The translations under genes were made by a program, and so were the position numbers. Below are positions 1-8,129 of a stretch of DNA of 33,243 bases, one piece after another. Source of the stretch: Candidatus Latescibacterota bacterium (GTDB taxonomy: Bacteria; Latescibacterota; UBA2968; UBA8231). The notes below the pieces were generated by a model that did not search any database, was not told the DNA's origin, and worked only from the letters and a program-made list of their open reading frames with translations. The stretch's first letter is position 1; the number at the start of each line of letters is the position of its first letter. Location of the stretch: NCBI GenBank assembly GCA_007136405.1, contig SLHA01000072.1, positions 1 to 33,243 on the forward strand. The letters are read 5' to 3'.

Positions 1-98
1 AGCGTCATGCCGGTAGTATAGATGTCGATTCGCAGCAGGGCCGTGGCACCACTTTCACCGTCCGGTTGCCTCGCCGGCATGTGTCCGAAAAGACCTAG
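1..98 (+). CDS. Sensor histidine kinase, C-terminal end (partial)
   Basis: The frame opening at base 3 reads without a stop to TAG at 96-98. It contains GRGTTFTVRLP, the G2-box and final beta-strand of a GHKL (HATPase_c) domain of histidine kinases. Only about 31 residues are present, so the sensor domain and signal are unknown. A response regulator begins 80 bases downstream on the same strand, so the two probably form a two-component pair. The kinase would autophosphorylate on a histidine upstream of the window and pass the phosphate to that regulator. Confidence 0.8.
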   Translation, partial: RHAGSIDVDSQQGRGTTFTVRLPRRHVSEKT

Positions 99-178
99 CC
101 CAGGCTTGACGGAATATCACGCCTCAGGCCTGTGCATTGTGAACGTTGATGACGGTATTTTCAGGAGCTCTAAGTGCC

Positions 179-1396
179 ATGGAACCATCTGACATCGGGA
201 TACTCATCGTAGATGATGAAGCCTCTGTGCGCGACGCCCTGCACAAGTGGTTCGAGTTTGACGGATACCGGGTCGACAGCGCTGCCGATGCCACGGTAGC
301 GCTGCAGAAGCTGCAGGAGGCCTCCTGGGATATCGTGCTGCTGGATATCAGAATGCCGGGTATGGACGGTCTTGAGCTGCAGCGGCGCATAAAGGCTATC
401 GACAAGGACATCATCACCATCATGATCACCGCGTTTGCCTCGGTCGACACCAGTATACAGGCACTCAAGGAAGGCGCCTTTGATTATATCGTCAAACCGG
501 TCGATCCCAATGACATGGCTAATCTGATCAGAAACGCGGTCGAACAACGTCGCCGGTATTCTGGGCAACGGCAGGTGCGCAGACAGATCGAGGAACTCAA
601 CAACACGGACAAGATCATCGGCCAGAGCGAGCAATTGCGGGCCGTGCTCGACAAGGTCGCCGCCGTCGCGCCAACCGACTCGACTGTCATGATCCGGGGT
701 GAAAGCGGTACCGGTAAAGGACTGATCGCGCGCGCGATTCATTCAAATAGCAATCGCCGCTATTTACCGTTTGTCACCATCAACTGTGGCGCCCATACCG
801 AGGGCTTGCTGGAAAGCGAGCTGTTCGGCCACGAGAAAGGTGCTTTTCCCGGGGTTATGTACCGGCGCCGCGGCAAGCTCGAAATGGCCGACAAGGGCAC
901 CATTTTTTTTGACGATATCGGCAACATTGGCGAAAAAATGCAAATGGATCTGCTGCGGATGATCGAAACACGCCAGTTTTGCCGTCTGGGTGGTGAAAGG
1001 TCCATTAACGTTGATCTCCGGATTATCAGCGCTACCGATATAGATTTGGTGCCTGCGGTACGTAAAGGTACATTCTGCGATGATCTATATTATCGGCTCA
1101 ATGTTTTTGAAATCGTGCTGCCGTCGCTGTGCAAACGCAGTGATGACATAGCCGGTCTGGCTCGGTTTTTTGTCAACCAGTACGCACAAACCATGAATAA
1201 AGGTGCCATGGACATCGCGCCTCAAGCCATCGAGCTGCTCGAGAACTACAGCTGGCCGGGCAATGTGCGTGAGTTGAAAAACGTCATCGAGCGTTCAGTG
1301 GCCAGCGCGCGAGGAGACACGATTACGCCGGTCGATCTCTCGCTTCCGCTGTCGGCGCTCGATGGTGACAACCTGGATGAATCTGGCTCATTCTGA
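179..1396 (+). CDS. NtrC-like response regulator, receiver plus AAA+, no DNA-binding domain
   Basis: The N-terminal receiver shows the acidic pair D12/D13, phosphoacceptor D56 (LLDIRMPGMDG), the T of MITAFA and the K of YIVKPVDP. A sigma-54-activator-type AAA+ domain follows, with Walker A GESGTGKG and the arginine-finger region through NVRELKNVIE. Three things are odd. The sigma-54 contact loop GAFTGA reads GAFPGV (about residues 221-226). Walker B reads FFDDIG rather than the usual D-E. The protein ends about 35 residues after the AAA+ lid with no Fis-type helix-turn-helix. I chose ATG 179 because AGGAG lies at 163-167; an in-frame TTG/ATG at 146/149 lacks such a site. It probably acts with the kinase upstream. 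Classical sigma-54 activation is doubtful, so protein-level control or a secondary role is possible. Confidence 0.85.
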   Translation: MEPSDIGILIVDDEASVRDALHKWFEFDGYRVDSAADATVALQKLQEASWDIVLLDIRMPGMDGLELQRRIKAIDKDIITIMITAFASVDTSIQALKEGAFDYIVKPVDPNDMANLIRNAVEQRRRYSGQRQVRRQIEELNNTDKIIGQSEQLRAVLDKVAAVAPTDSTVMIRGESGTGKGLIARAIHSNSNRRYLPFVTINCGAHTEGLLESELFGHEKGAFPGVMYRRRGKLEMADKGTIFFDDIGNIGEKMQMDLLRMIETRQFCRLGGERSINVDLRIISATDIDLVPAVRKGTFCDDLYYRLNVFEIVLPSLCKRSDDIAGLARFFVNQYAQTMNKGAMDIAPQAIELLENYSWPGNVRELKNVIERSVASARGDTITPVDLSLPLSALDGDNLDESGSF

Positions 1397-1480
1397 ACAT
1401 GAAATCAAGCAAGATGGAAGTTTCTAAAACCGGCTAAGCGCGGAGAATACATTTCTGGTTGTACAACAGTCGTAACAGAA

Positions 1481-1508
1481 AAACCGCTTCCAGTGCTGGA
1501 CGCGGTTT
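1481..1508. terminator. Imperfect hairpin, possible bidirectional terminator
   Basis: AAACCGC and GCGGTTT close a stem whose inner part (TCCAG/CTGGA) also pairs, leaving one mismatch. It lies 85 bases after the response regulator. On the plus strand it is followed by only a short T stretch; read on the minus strand it ends in five T. An 8-base direct repeat GTACAACA lies on either side (1461 and 1521). Confidence 0.4.
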
Positions 1509-1643
1509 GCTCTGACATCAGTACAACAATGCACGCATGTACGGCAGGCAGCCCGGTCAAGAGCGCATGAGAAGATCCATCTCAATGCCGGATTGAATGC
1601 TGATATTCCGTTACCATTACTTACGCAACACAGCCTGCCGACT

Positions 1644-2183
1644 ATGCCGGAAATCTACATCGTTCCAATCGCGACACCGCCAGAGTACTGGCTAGCACCG
1701 CTGGAACAGTCGATCAGGAAGTGTTACGGCCTGCCAGTCAGGCGCATGCTGCACTGCAGCATCGATATTGAACAGACCTACGATCACGGCAGGCACCAGT
1801 ATAACTCCTCTCAGATACTGTTGCAGCTCATCAGATGTGCGCCTCCGGGTACAGCCAAAATACTGGGGGTTGCGGCGGTCGACCTGTTTATACCGGTTCT
1901 TACCTATGTATTTGGTGAAGCACAGCTTGGGGGCATCGGAGCGATTGTGTCGCTGCATCGTCTCAACAGCTGCTTATACGGTCTGCCGGAGGACGAGCAA
2001 CTGCTGTGCGAACGACTGAACAAGGAGGCTATTCATGAACTGGGCCATACGTTCGGGCTGCTGCACTGCGCTGTACCGGGATGCGCCTTGAACGCATCGA
2101 CCTATGTCGAGGATATCGATCAGAAAAGCGACCGGATCTGCCCTGGGTGTCGCGGGCGCATCACCGGTGATGCATCCGCGTGA
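1644..2183 (+). CDS. amzA: Archaemetzincin-like zinc metalloprotease
   Basis: The signature HELGHTFGLLHC is the metzincin zinc-binding helix with three His ligands, catalytic Glu and the following Cys. It continues with C at +5 and then a CPGC pair, giving the archaemetzincin pattern HExxHxxGxxHC-x4-C...CxxC, which binds a second structural zinc. The usual CxM Met-turn reads C-A-L here, so leucine stands where methionine is expected. The N-terminus (MPEIYIVPI) matches the usual family beginning, so I prefer ATG 1644; the frame also stays open to a TTG at 1593. At about 179 residues it is a normal family length. It has no signal peptide, so it is probably cytoplasmic. Archaemetzincins are proposed aminopeptidases, but the physiological substrate is not known and the neighbours give no clue. 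Confidence 0.85.
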   Translation: MPEIYIVPIATPPEYWLAPLEQSIRKCYGLPVRRMLHCSIDIEQTYDHGRHQYNSSQILLQLIRCAPPGTAKILGVAAVDLFIPVLTYVFGEAQLGGIGAIVSLHRLNSCLYGLPEDEQLLCERLNKEAIHELGHTFGLLHCAVPGCALNASTYVEDIDQKSDRICPGCRGRITGDASA

Positions 2184-2246
2184 TTCCGCTGGTTGATGGC
2201 TCAACATCCCCGAACCGCAGCAGCCCCACCGCGCACGGTTCGCCGG

Positions 2247-2286
2247 AAAAAACAACGCCTTACCCGGTACAAGGGGGCAGGCGTTG
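2247..2286 (-). terminator. Rho-independent terminator for the OFA transporter
   Basis: Read on the minus strand, CAACGCCT pairs with AGGCGTTG (8 bp, 18-base loop) and is followed at once by six T (2252 to 2247). It lies about 85 bases past the transporter stop codon and ends that leftward transcript. Confidence 0.7.
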
Positions 2287-2321
2287 GGATTGATAGTATA
2301 AGGCGTGACAGCTCAGGTGGA

Positions 2322-2357
2322 CCCGGGAAGTCCTGCAGTGCCGCAGGACTTCCCGGG
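2322..2357. terminator. Perfect 15-bp hairpin between convergent genes
   Basis: CCCGGGAAGTCCTGC (2322-2336) is the exact reverse complement of 2343-2357, with a 6-base loop. There is no T-run on either side. Placed 12 bases beyond the transporter stop and between converging genes, it probably stabilises the 3' end of the transporter mRNA or aids termination at 2247-2286. Confidence 0.6.
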
Positions 2358-2369
2358 CCTGCGGGTCAC

Positions 2370-3713
2370 TTACTTGGAATGCTGTTCTATATCCTGCTCT
2401 TCTATCCTCTCACCACCGTCAGCCATAGTGGCACCCAGCAGCGGCTGGTAGATGACATCCGGCAGCGGCTCGGTAGCGGCTTTGGGCTTCAGCGTCAAGG
2501 TAACCATGGCGCCGATGACCAGCAGCATGCCAGCGACCATGAATGACGAGGCATAGCTTCCGGTAGAAGCCATAACCATCTGCGATAGCCTGCTCATGAC
2601 GAAGCCGCCTGCACCCCAGGAGGTAAACAACAGGCCGTAGTTGATGCCGAAATTCTTCAGACCCCACAAGTCCTTACTGAACGATGGAAACAGCGACAGG
2701 TTGGTGCCGTAGTTGAAGCCGATGAATGTTGCCAGGAGCACCAGCAACGGCGCGCTTGAATGCTGCGAGCCGACGACAGGAATACAGGCTGCCATGAGCA
2801 GAGCCTGCAACACCAGCATGATCAACAGCGTGTTGCTGCGCCCGATCTTGTCAGACATGATCCCTGCCACTACACGTCCGGCGGCATTACCGATGGCCAT
2901 GATGGCTACAGCCGCGAATGCGGCCTCTCCCATGCTCGTTTTGGCCATTTCAGCCACATTGCCGATCACCATCAGCCCGGCGCCGGCGCCGATGAAATAG
3001 ATCACCCATAGTTTCCAGAAACTGCCGGAGCGCAGCATTTGCATGGGCAGAACGTTTTTGTCTGCAACGGGGGCCTTATTCGCCGTGGCACCGGGCGCGC
3101 CTGCGGGCACATAACCCTGGGGCGGGTTGTGCAGAAACAGAGACAGCAGAGAGACGACTACCAGAAAGGAAACACCGAAAATCATCATGGATTGCTGCAA
3201 CCCGACACCGCGGACCAGGTACTGCGCCAGCGGGGCTATATACACGGATGCGAGCCCGAAACCAGAAACGACCAGACCGGCAATCAAACCGGTTTTAGCC
3301 GCCGGAAACCACTTCAGTGCCGGAGGTGTTGCCGAAGAATAACCAAAACCGATGCCGGCACCTGCAAGCACCCCGAATCCAAGAACCCAGGCGGCATAGC
3401 TTGTGGTCTGCGAAATCCAGATAAAACCGAGTCCAACAAGAACGCCGCCGGCCATGGCAGTCAATCTGGGTCCCAGTTTGTCCTGGCATTTCCCGGCCAG
3501 AATCATCGAAAACGCAAACACCAGACAGGCCACTGCATAAGGATCGTTCAGTTTGGCCATATCCCAGGCAAAACCGCCCTCGCCACCGGTTGTGATGGAC
3601 TCAGCGATGGCACCTTTGAACACGCTCCACGTGTAGAGAATTCCAAGAGCGAGGTTAATTCCCAGCCCGGCCATCATTACCGACCAGCCTTTGTTCTTTA
3701 CTGCTTGTGACAT
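2370..3713 (-). CDS. OFA-family MFS transporter (oxalate:formate antiporter-like)
   Basis: A 447-residue, twelve-helix MFS protein. The N-terminus (GWSVMMAGLGINLALGILYTW) is the typical first helix of the oxalate/formate antiporter (OFA) family, followed by a loop with KCQDKLGPR, an MFS loop 2-3 motif. A second half begins near residue 230 (LWVIYFIGAGAGLMVIG) with the equivalent loop SDKIGRSNT. AAGGAGG sits just before the ATG at 3713. OFA proteins exchange oxalate for formate or carry other small carboxylates. The formate dehydrogenase operon directly upstream on the same strand supports formate or oxalate as substrate, but this is inference from position. A strong promoter and a 180-base leader precede it, and a terminator follows it, so it can be expressed alone. 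Confidence 0.85.
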   Translation of the reverse strand: MSQAVKNKGWSVMMAGLGINLALGILYTWSVFKGAIAESITTGGEGGFAWDMAKLNDPYAVACLVFAFSMILAGKCQDKLGPRLTAMAGGVLVGLGFIWISQTTSYAAWVLGFGVLAGAGIGFGYSSATPPALKWFPAAKTGLIAGLVVSGFGLASVYIAPLAQYLVRGVGLQQSMMIFGVSFLVVVSLLSLFLHNPPQGYVPAGAPGATANKAPVADKNVLPMQMLRSGSFWKLWVIYFIGAGAGLMVIGNVAEMAKTSMGEAAFAAVAIMAIGNAAGRVVAGIMSDKIGRSNTLLIMLVLQALLMAACIPVVGSQHSSAPLLVLLATFIGFNYGTNLSLFPSFSKDLWGLKNFGINYGLLFTSWGAGGFVMSRLSQMVMASTGSYASSFMVAGMLLVIGAMVTLTLKPKAATEPLPDVIYQPLLGATMADGGERIEEQDIEQHSK

Positions 3714-4040
3714 ATGGCCTCCTTATATACAGCCGGTGTGATCGGAATATGCGGCTGCCTCTTGACAGACCTGAAGCCTCCGCCACCGGAGCTTTTCGAC
3801 TGCTGCGCGCCACACACAGGCGCATCTCTAATGAGACCAGCGACGATACCGGAAGACAAGCGCCCAGAGAGCGGTGTTACGGAGGGATCATATCCTTTTC
3901 GAGTATATGGGAACAGGGGCCTTCTGTCAACTGTTTCCGGCCAGTGCAGGATGGGGATGCCCGGCACGTTGAAGCCTGGATACCGCTGTCCGGGCGGACG
4001 GCAAACACAGTCGGCGTCTCCCGATGCCTGCCTGGACTGA
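3714..4040 (-). other. 327-base gap: promoter and long leader of the OFA transporter
   Basis: No convincing gene. It holds the minus-strand promoter at 3902-3930 and an approximately 180-base transcribed leader ending in a strong ribosome binding site (AAGGAGG). I recognised no known riboswitch core in the leader. Confidence 0.5.
3902..3930 (-). promoter_or_regulatory. Sigma-70 promoter for the OFA transporter
   Basis: On the minus strand TTGACA (3930-3925), a 17-base spacer and TATACT (3907-3902) form a near-consensus promoter. The expected start is near 3895, giving a leader of about 180 bases. Confidence 0.7.
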
Positions 4041-5414
4041 CTACCGGTCGTCGATCACCCGCTCGGGACGCGTGTAGATATTGGCCCGGCCGCCGCGCGC
4101 GAAGCCGATGAAGGTGATCGCATGCTTCGCGGCCAGATCGACGGCGTTGGTCGTCACCCCGGAGGGAGAGGCGAGTATCGGCACCCCGCGACGGGCGGCT
4201 TTGATGACCATCTCCGAACTCAGCCGCCCCGTGGCCATGATCACTCCGTGGGCAAGATCCATGTCCTCCAGCAGGCTGGCGCCGATGATTTTGTCCACCG
4301 CGTTGTGGCGTCCGATATCCTCGAAAAACAGGCGGAGCCGCTCGCCGTCGCTGAACGCGGCCTGGTGCGTGCTGCCGGCGCGACTGAAAACCGGCCCCAT
4401 CGGCCGCAGCACCCGCAGGCAGTCCAGAATGTGCGCCAGCCGAATGCGCCTCCCCTCGCTTACCGCCTCGTCGCCGGGTGACTCGCCCCGTCCTCCATAG
4501 ATGCTGGCTCCGCAGGTGGAGGTGATGAGCACCTGCGACGCGCTTCGAATCGCTTCATCGGAGACATCAAGTTGCAGCATGGCGCGTTTGGCGTCGTAGT
4601 CCATGCGGATGCCCCGAATCTCCTCCCTGCGCCGGACCAGGCCGAGATAGACGGCCAGCCCCACAGCCATTTCGCGCATGGCAGTGGGGAGGCAGAGCAC
4701 GGTCACCAGCTTCAGACCGTTGACGTACAGCGATAACGGGTACTCCACGGCAACGATATCGCTGGCCGGGCTGGAAGAGCGACCGGAACGAATCGGCAGG
4801 CGCGCAACAGGGAGCGGTTCCACGTCCGCGTGAATGCGGTTCAACAGCGGAATGTCTTCCGCTGCGTCGATATCGCGGAAAGAGGGTGCATCCGCCGCGG
4901 AGAAATCGACCGATTCAGCTCCGACGGCGTCCAGGAACGCCGCTACGGATCGATGCGATTCCCCGGTCAACAGCACCTCCAGCCGGGGGAGCAGTTCCCG
5001 GGAGTAGACGCCGCAGAGCGGTTCGCGCCGTCCCGGCAGGCAAGCCGTCACCGCCTTGGCCGAAGATGCCAGAGCCCGTTCGACCAGGCGCCGCACGTGG
5101 TCGTCAGGTACGAAGGGCATGTCGCAAGGCAGGAAAAAGCAGCGGTCAGTCCCGGCGTGCCGCAAACCCGCATGCAGCCCGGCCAGCGGACCCATGTCGC
5201 GGACAGCGTCGGGATAGACCGGAAAAGGAGAGCAGAAACGGAGGAACGCGGGGTTGTTGGAATTGATGTGGACGGCGGAGAAGATGCGGCGCAGCCGTTC
5301 GGCTGTCCGGATGACCAGGGGCGCGCCATCGACCCGGAGCATCTCCTTCGGATAACCCAGCCGCTGGGAGCTGCCGCCACAGAGGACAATCGCCGTCATC
5401 GGGTAGGTCGACAT
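4041..5414 (-). CDS. MobA-FdhD fusion: molybdenum cofactor guanylyltransferase plus formate dehydrogenase sulfurtransferase
   Basis: Residues 1 to about 195 are MobA: LCGGSSQRLGYPKEML matches the GGxSxRxGxxK nucleotide-binding loop, and the domain transfers GMP to molybdopterin. Residues about 220-457 are FdhD: EYPLSLYVNG, the TCGAS region, FFEDIGRHNAVDKIIG, TGRLSSEMV and SGVTTNAV are conserved stretches. FdhD passes sulfur from a cysteine desulfurase to the molybdenum cofactor of formate dehydrogenase. The usual CGxC pair reads C-G-A-S here (about residues 301-304), so the second cysteine is serine. The gene starts 10 bases after the formate dehydrogenase large-subunit stop and surely belongs to that operon. 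The two domains act on the same cofactor in successive steps, which makes the fusion sensible. ATG 5414 lacks a clear ribosome binding site; coupling to the upstream gene is likely. Confidence 0.9.
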   Translation of the reverse strand: MSTYPMTAIVLCGGSSQRLGYPKEMLRVDGAPLVIRTAERLRRIFSAVHINSNNPAFLRFCSPFPVYPDAVRDMGPLAGLHAGLRHAGTDRCFFLPCDMPFVPDDHVRRLVERALASSAKAVTACLPGRREPLCGVYSRELLPRLEVLLTGESHRSVAAFLDAVGAESVDFSAADAPSFRDIDAAEDIPLLNRIHADVEPLPVARLPIRSGRSSSPASDIVAVEYPLSLYVNGLKLVTVLCLPTAMREMAVGLAVYLGLVRRREEIRGIRMDYDAKRAMLQLDVSDEAIRSASQVLITSTCGASIYGGRGESPGDEAVSEGRRIRLAHILDCLRVLRPMGPVFSRAGSTHQAAFSDGERLRLFFEDIGRHNAVDKIIGASLLEDMDLAHGVIMATGRLSSEMVIKAARRGVPILASPSGVTTNAVDLAAKHAITFIGFARGGRANIYTRPERVIDDR

Positions 5415-5424
5415 GGACAGCTTG

Positions 5425-8112
5425 TCAGCGCCCGCCGGTGGTGTCTGGCCGTTTTTCCAGCCTGGCGGCGCAGACTTTGAGTTCGGGTATCTTGGCGACG
5501 GGGTCCAGAGCGTCGTTGGTCAGCGTGTTGGCTGCTGCCTCGCCGTAGTGGAAGGACATGAACAGCGTTCCTTCTGGTGAGCGACTGGTTACGATCGCCC
5601 GCGCTTCGATCGATCCGCGGCGAGTATACAGGCGAACCGGATCACCACCGGCCAGCCCTTCGCGCTCCGCGTCCCGTGGGTGGATTTCGAAGGTGCCGGG
5701 CGGGGCGATTCGCTCCAGCCCCTGGGTGCGGCGCGAGAGCGAACCGGTGTGATATTGGTACAGGACACGCCCCGTCGTCAGCAGATAGGGGTATTCCGCG
5801 TCGGGCAGTTCCGCCGCGGCACGGAAGGGGGTGACATGGAACAAGCCCCGGCCTCGTTTGAAAGTGTCCTGGTGCAGATACGGCGTCCCGGGGTGATCGG
5901 CGTCCGGACATGGCCATTGCAGGCCGTGCGGCTGCAGCCGGTCGTAGGAAACACCGCCATAGATCGGCGTGACCGCGGCGATCTCGGCCATGATGGCGGC
6001 TGGATGCCGGTATTGCATGGGATAGCCCAGGCGACGGGCGATGTCGCCGAGGATCTGCCAGTCCGGCCGCGCCTGCCCCGGGGGATCGAGCGCCCGGCGC
6101 ACGCGCTGCACCCTGCGCTCGGTGTTGGTGAACGTTCCGTCCTTCTCGGCAAAGGCGGCCGCGGGCAGCACCACGTCGGCCATGCGGGCCGTTTCGGTCA
6201 GGAAGATGTCCTGCACCACGAGAAACTCCGTCGCTGCGAGCGCCTTGCGGACGTGGTTCAGGTTCGGATCGCTGACCATCGGGTTTTCGCCCATCACGTA
6301 CAGGGCGCGAATCTCTGCCGCGACGGCGGCGTGCATGATTTCGACCACCGTCAGACCGGGCTGATCAGGCAGTGCCGCACTCCAGGCATTCTCGAACTTG
6401 TCGCGCACCGCCGCGTCGTCCACGGCCTGGTATCCCGGCAGGACGTTCGGCAGGGCGCCCATGTCGCATGCCCCCTGGACGTTGTTCTGGCCCCGCAGGG
6501 GATCGACGCCGGTGAATTCCTTGCCCAGGTTTCCGGTCAGCATCGCCAGATTGGCCAGCGCCAGCACGTTGTCCGTGCCGGTGGTGTGCTGGGTGATTCC
6601 CATGCTGTAGACGATGGTCGCCTGGCGCGAGCGGGCATAGATGCGGGCCGCCTGGCGGATCCGGTCGGCCGGCACGCCGGTAATCGCCTCGCCCTGTTCG
6701 GGAGTGAAGTCGATGACGGTCGGACGCCATGCGGCAAAGCCTTCGGTTCTTGCCCGTATGAACTCCTCGTCAGCCAGACCTTCCTGCAGGATGACGTGCA
6801 TCATGGCGTTGAGCAACGCCACGTCGGTGCCCGATTGCTGGCGCAGGTGAACGGCGGCAAAACGGACCAGGTCGATCCGGCGCGGATCGGCCACGATCAC
6901 CTGGGCGCCGTGACGGGCGGCGGCTTTGATCCGCAGGGCCACGATGGGATGCGCCTCGGTGGTATTCGATCCGATGACGAAGATGCAGTCGCTGTGCTCG
7001 AGCTCGGCGATGGAGTTGGTCATCGCTCCGCTGCCGAACGCGCGGGCCAGCCCCGCCACCGTCGAGGCGTGGCACAAGCGGGCGCAGTGATCGACGTGGT
7101 TCGTGCCGATGGCGGCGCGCATCGTTTTCTGGAAGAGGTAGTTTTCCTCGTTGGTGCATTTGGCCGAGGAGAATCCCGCGATGGCTGCGGCTCCGTGCGC
7201 GGTCCGGATCGCGATCAGCCGCGCGGCCACGAGATCGAGCGCCTCGTTCCAGGTGGCTGCCTCGAGCCGGCCGTTACGGCGGATCAACGGCGTGGTCAGG
7301 CGGTCCGACGCGCTGACGAAATCGAGACCGAAGCGACCCTTCACGCAGAGGCTGCCACGGCTGGCCGGATTCCCGCGGTCGCCCCGTACCCGGACGATGC
7401 GGTTGTTACGGATGCCCAGTTCCATCCCGCAACCGCAGCCGCAGTACGGGCAGATCGTGTTTACGGTGCGCACCGGCGGCAGGGCCTCGTTCTTCCCGGT
7501 CAGCGCGCCCACCGGGCAGATATCCACGCATTGTCCGCACGACTCGCATGTCGATTCGCCGATCCCCGTGTCGCCGAACGGCGTGACGCGGCTGGCAAAA
7601 CCGCGCCCGGCGATGTCGATGGCGCCCACCCCGAGCAGTTCATGGCAAACCCGTGAGCAGAGCCCGCAGAGGATGCACTTGCGCAGATCCCGGTGAAAGA
7701 ACTCGTTGCTGGCATCCGTGACGGCCTGACGACCGGTGGTCGCCAGGCGCTGCGAGCGAACGCCGAGATAGGCGGCAACCTTCTGCAGGCCGCAGGTCTG
7801 ATTCACGGTGCAGGAGAGGCACTCATCCGGATGGTCGGCGATCATCATTTCACATACCATGCGGCGCACCCGGTTGACCGGCTCCGTGTCGGTCCGCACC
7901 ACCATGCCCTCGGCCACCTGCGTGGTGCAGGCCGCCGGCAGTCCCCGGCTGCCGTCGATGTCCACGATGCACATGCGGCAGCCGCCATAGGGTTCCAGCT
8001 GCTCGTCATGGCAGAGATGCGGGATATAAATCCCCGCGTCGAGGGCTGTCTGCAACACCGTCGCCCCTGGTTTGGCCTCTACGGTGCGTCCGTCTATGGT
8101 CAATGTCGGCAC
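5425..8112 (-). CDS. NAD-linked formate dehydrogenase, molybdenum catalytic (alpha) subunit
   Basis: An 895-residue protein with this order: a [2Fe-2S] ferredoxin domain (CHDEQLEPYGGCRMC, later C), a NuoG-like His-Cys3 motif (HPDECLSCTVNQTC), two [4Fe-4S] motifs (CILCGLCSRVC, CESCGQCVDIC), then the molybdopterin oxidoreductase domain opening with CPYCGCGCGMEL. The active-site stretch ARLCHASTVAGLA carries cysteine, not selenocysteine, at the molybdenum ligand, and no in-frame TGA is used. It oxidises formate to CO2 and passes electrons through its clusters to the NuoF-like subunit encoded just upstream. The frame stays open well beyond the start, but GTG 8112 is preceded by AAGGAA and gives the standard beginning (VPTLTIDG), 17 bases after the previous stop. 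With bis-MGD as cofactor, it depends on the MobA-FdhD protein downstream. Confidence 0.92.
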   Translation of the reverse strand: MPTLTIDGRTVEAKPGATVLQTALDAGIYIPHLCHDEQLEPYGGCRMCIVDIDGSRGLPAACTTQVAEGMVVRTDTEPVNRVRRMVCEMMIADHPDECLSCTVNQTCGLQKVAAYLGVRSQRLATTGRQAVTDASNEFFHRDLRKCILCGLCSRVCHELLGVGAIDIAGRGFASRVTPFGDTGIGESTCESCGQCVDICPVGALTGKNEALPPVRTVNTICPYCGCGCGMELGIRNNRIVRVRGDRGNPASRGSLCVKGRFGLDFVSASDRLTTPLIRRNGRLEAATWNEALDLVAARLIAIRTAHGAAAIAGFSSAKCTNEENYLFQKTMRAAIGTNHVDHCARLCHASTVAGLARAFGSGAMTNSIAELEHSDCIFVIGSNTTEAHPIVALRIKAAARHGAQVIVADPRRIDLVRFAAVHLRQQSGTDVALLNAMMHVILQEGLADEEFIRARTEGFAAWRPTVIDFTPEQGEAITGVPADRIRQAARIYARSRQATIVYSMGITQHTTGTDNVLALANLAMLTGNLGKEFTGVDPLRGQNNVQGACDMGALPNVLPGYQAVDDAAVRDKFENAWSAALPDQPGLTVVEIMHAAVAAEIRALYVMGENPMVSDPNLNHVRKALAATEFLVVQDIFLTETARMADVVLPAAAFAEKDGTFTNTERRVQRVRRALDPPGQARPDWQILGDIARRLGYPMQYRHPAAIMAEIAAVTPIYGGVSYDRLQPHGLQWPCPDADHPGTPYLHQDTFKRGRGLFHVTPFRAAAELPDAEYPYLLTTGRVLYQYHTGSLSRRTQGLERIAPPGTFEIHPRDAEREGLAGGDPVRLYTRRGSIEARAIVTSRSPEGTLFMSFHYGEAAANTLTNDALDPVAKIPELKVCAARLEKRPDTTGGR

Positions 8113-8129
8113 GGCTCCGGGTTCCTTCC

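Noticed and set aside
2193..2546. 117-codon plus-strand frame downstream of the archaemetzincin gene
   Set aside because: It runs through the terminator and hairpin and then antisense into the OFA transporter; no family features.
7060..7110. Selenocysteine in the formate dehydrogenase active site
   Set aside because: The active-site position is encoded as cysteine (ARLCHAS) and there is no in-frame TGA.
5680..7656. Open frame of 658 codons on the plus strand opposite the formate dehydrogenase alpha gene
   Set aside because: It is antisense to a clearly conserved gene; its translation has no family features and reflects GC-rich codon use.
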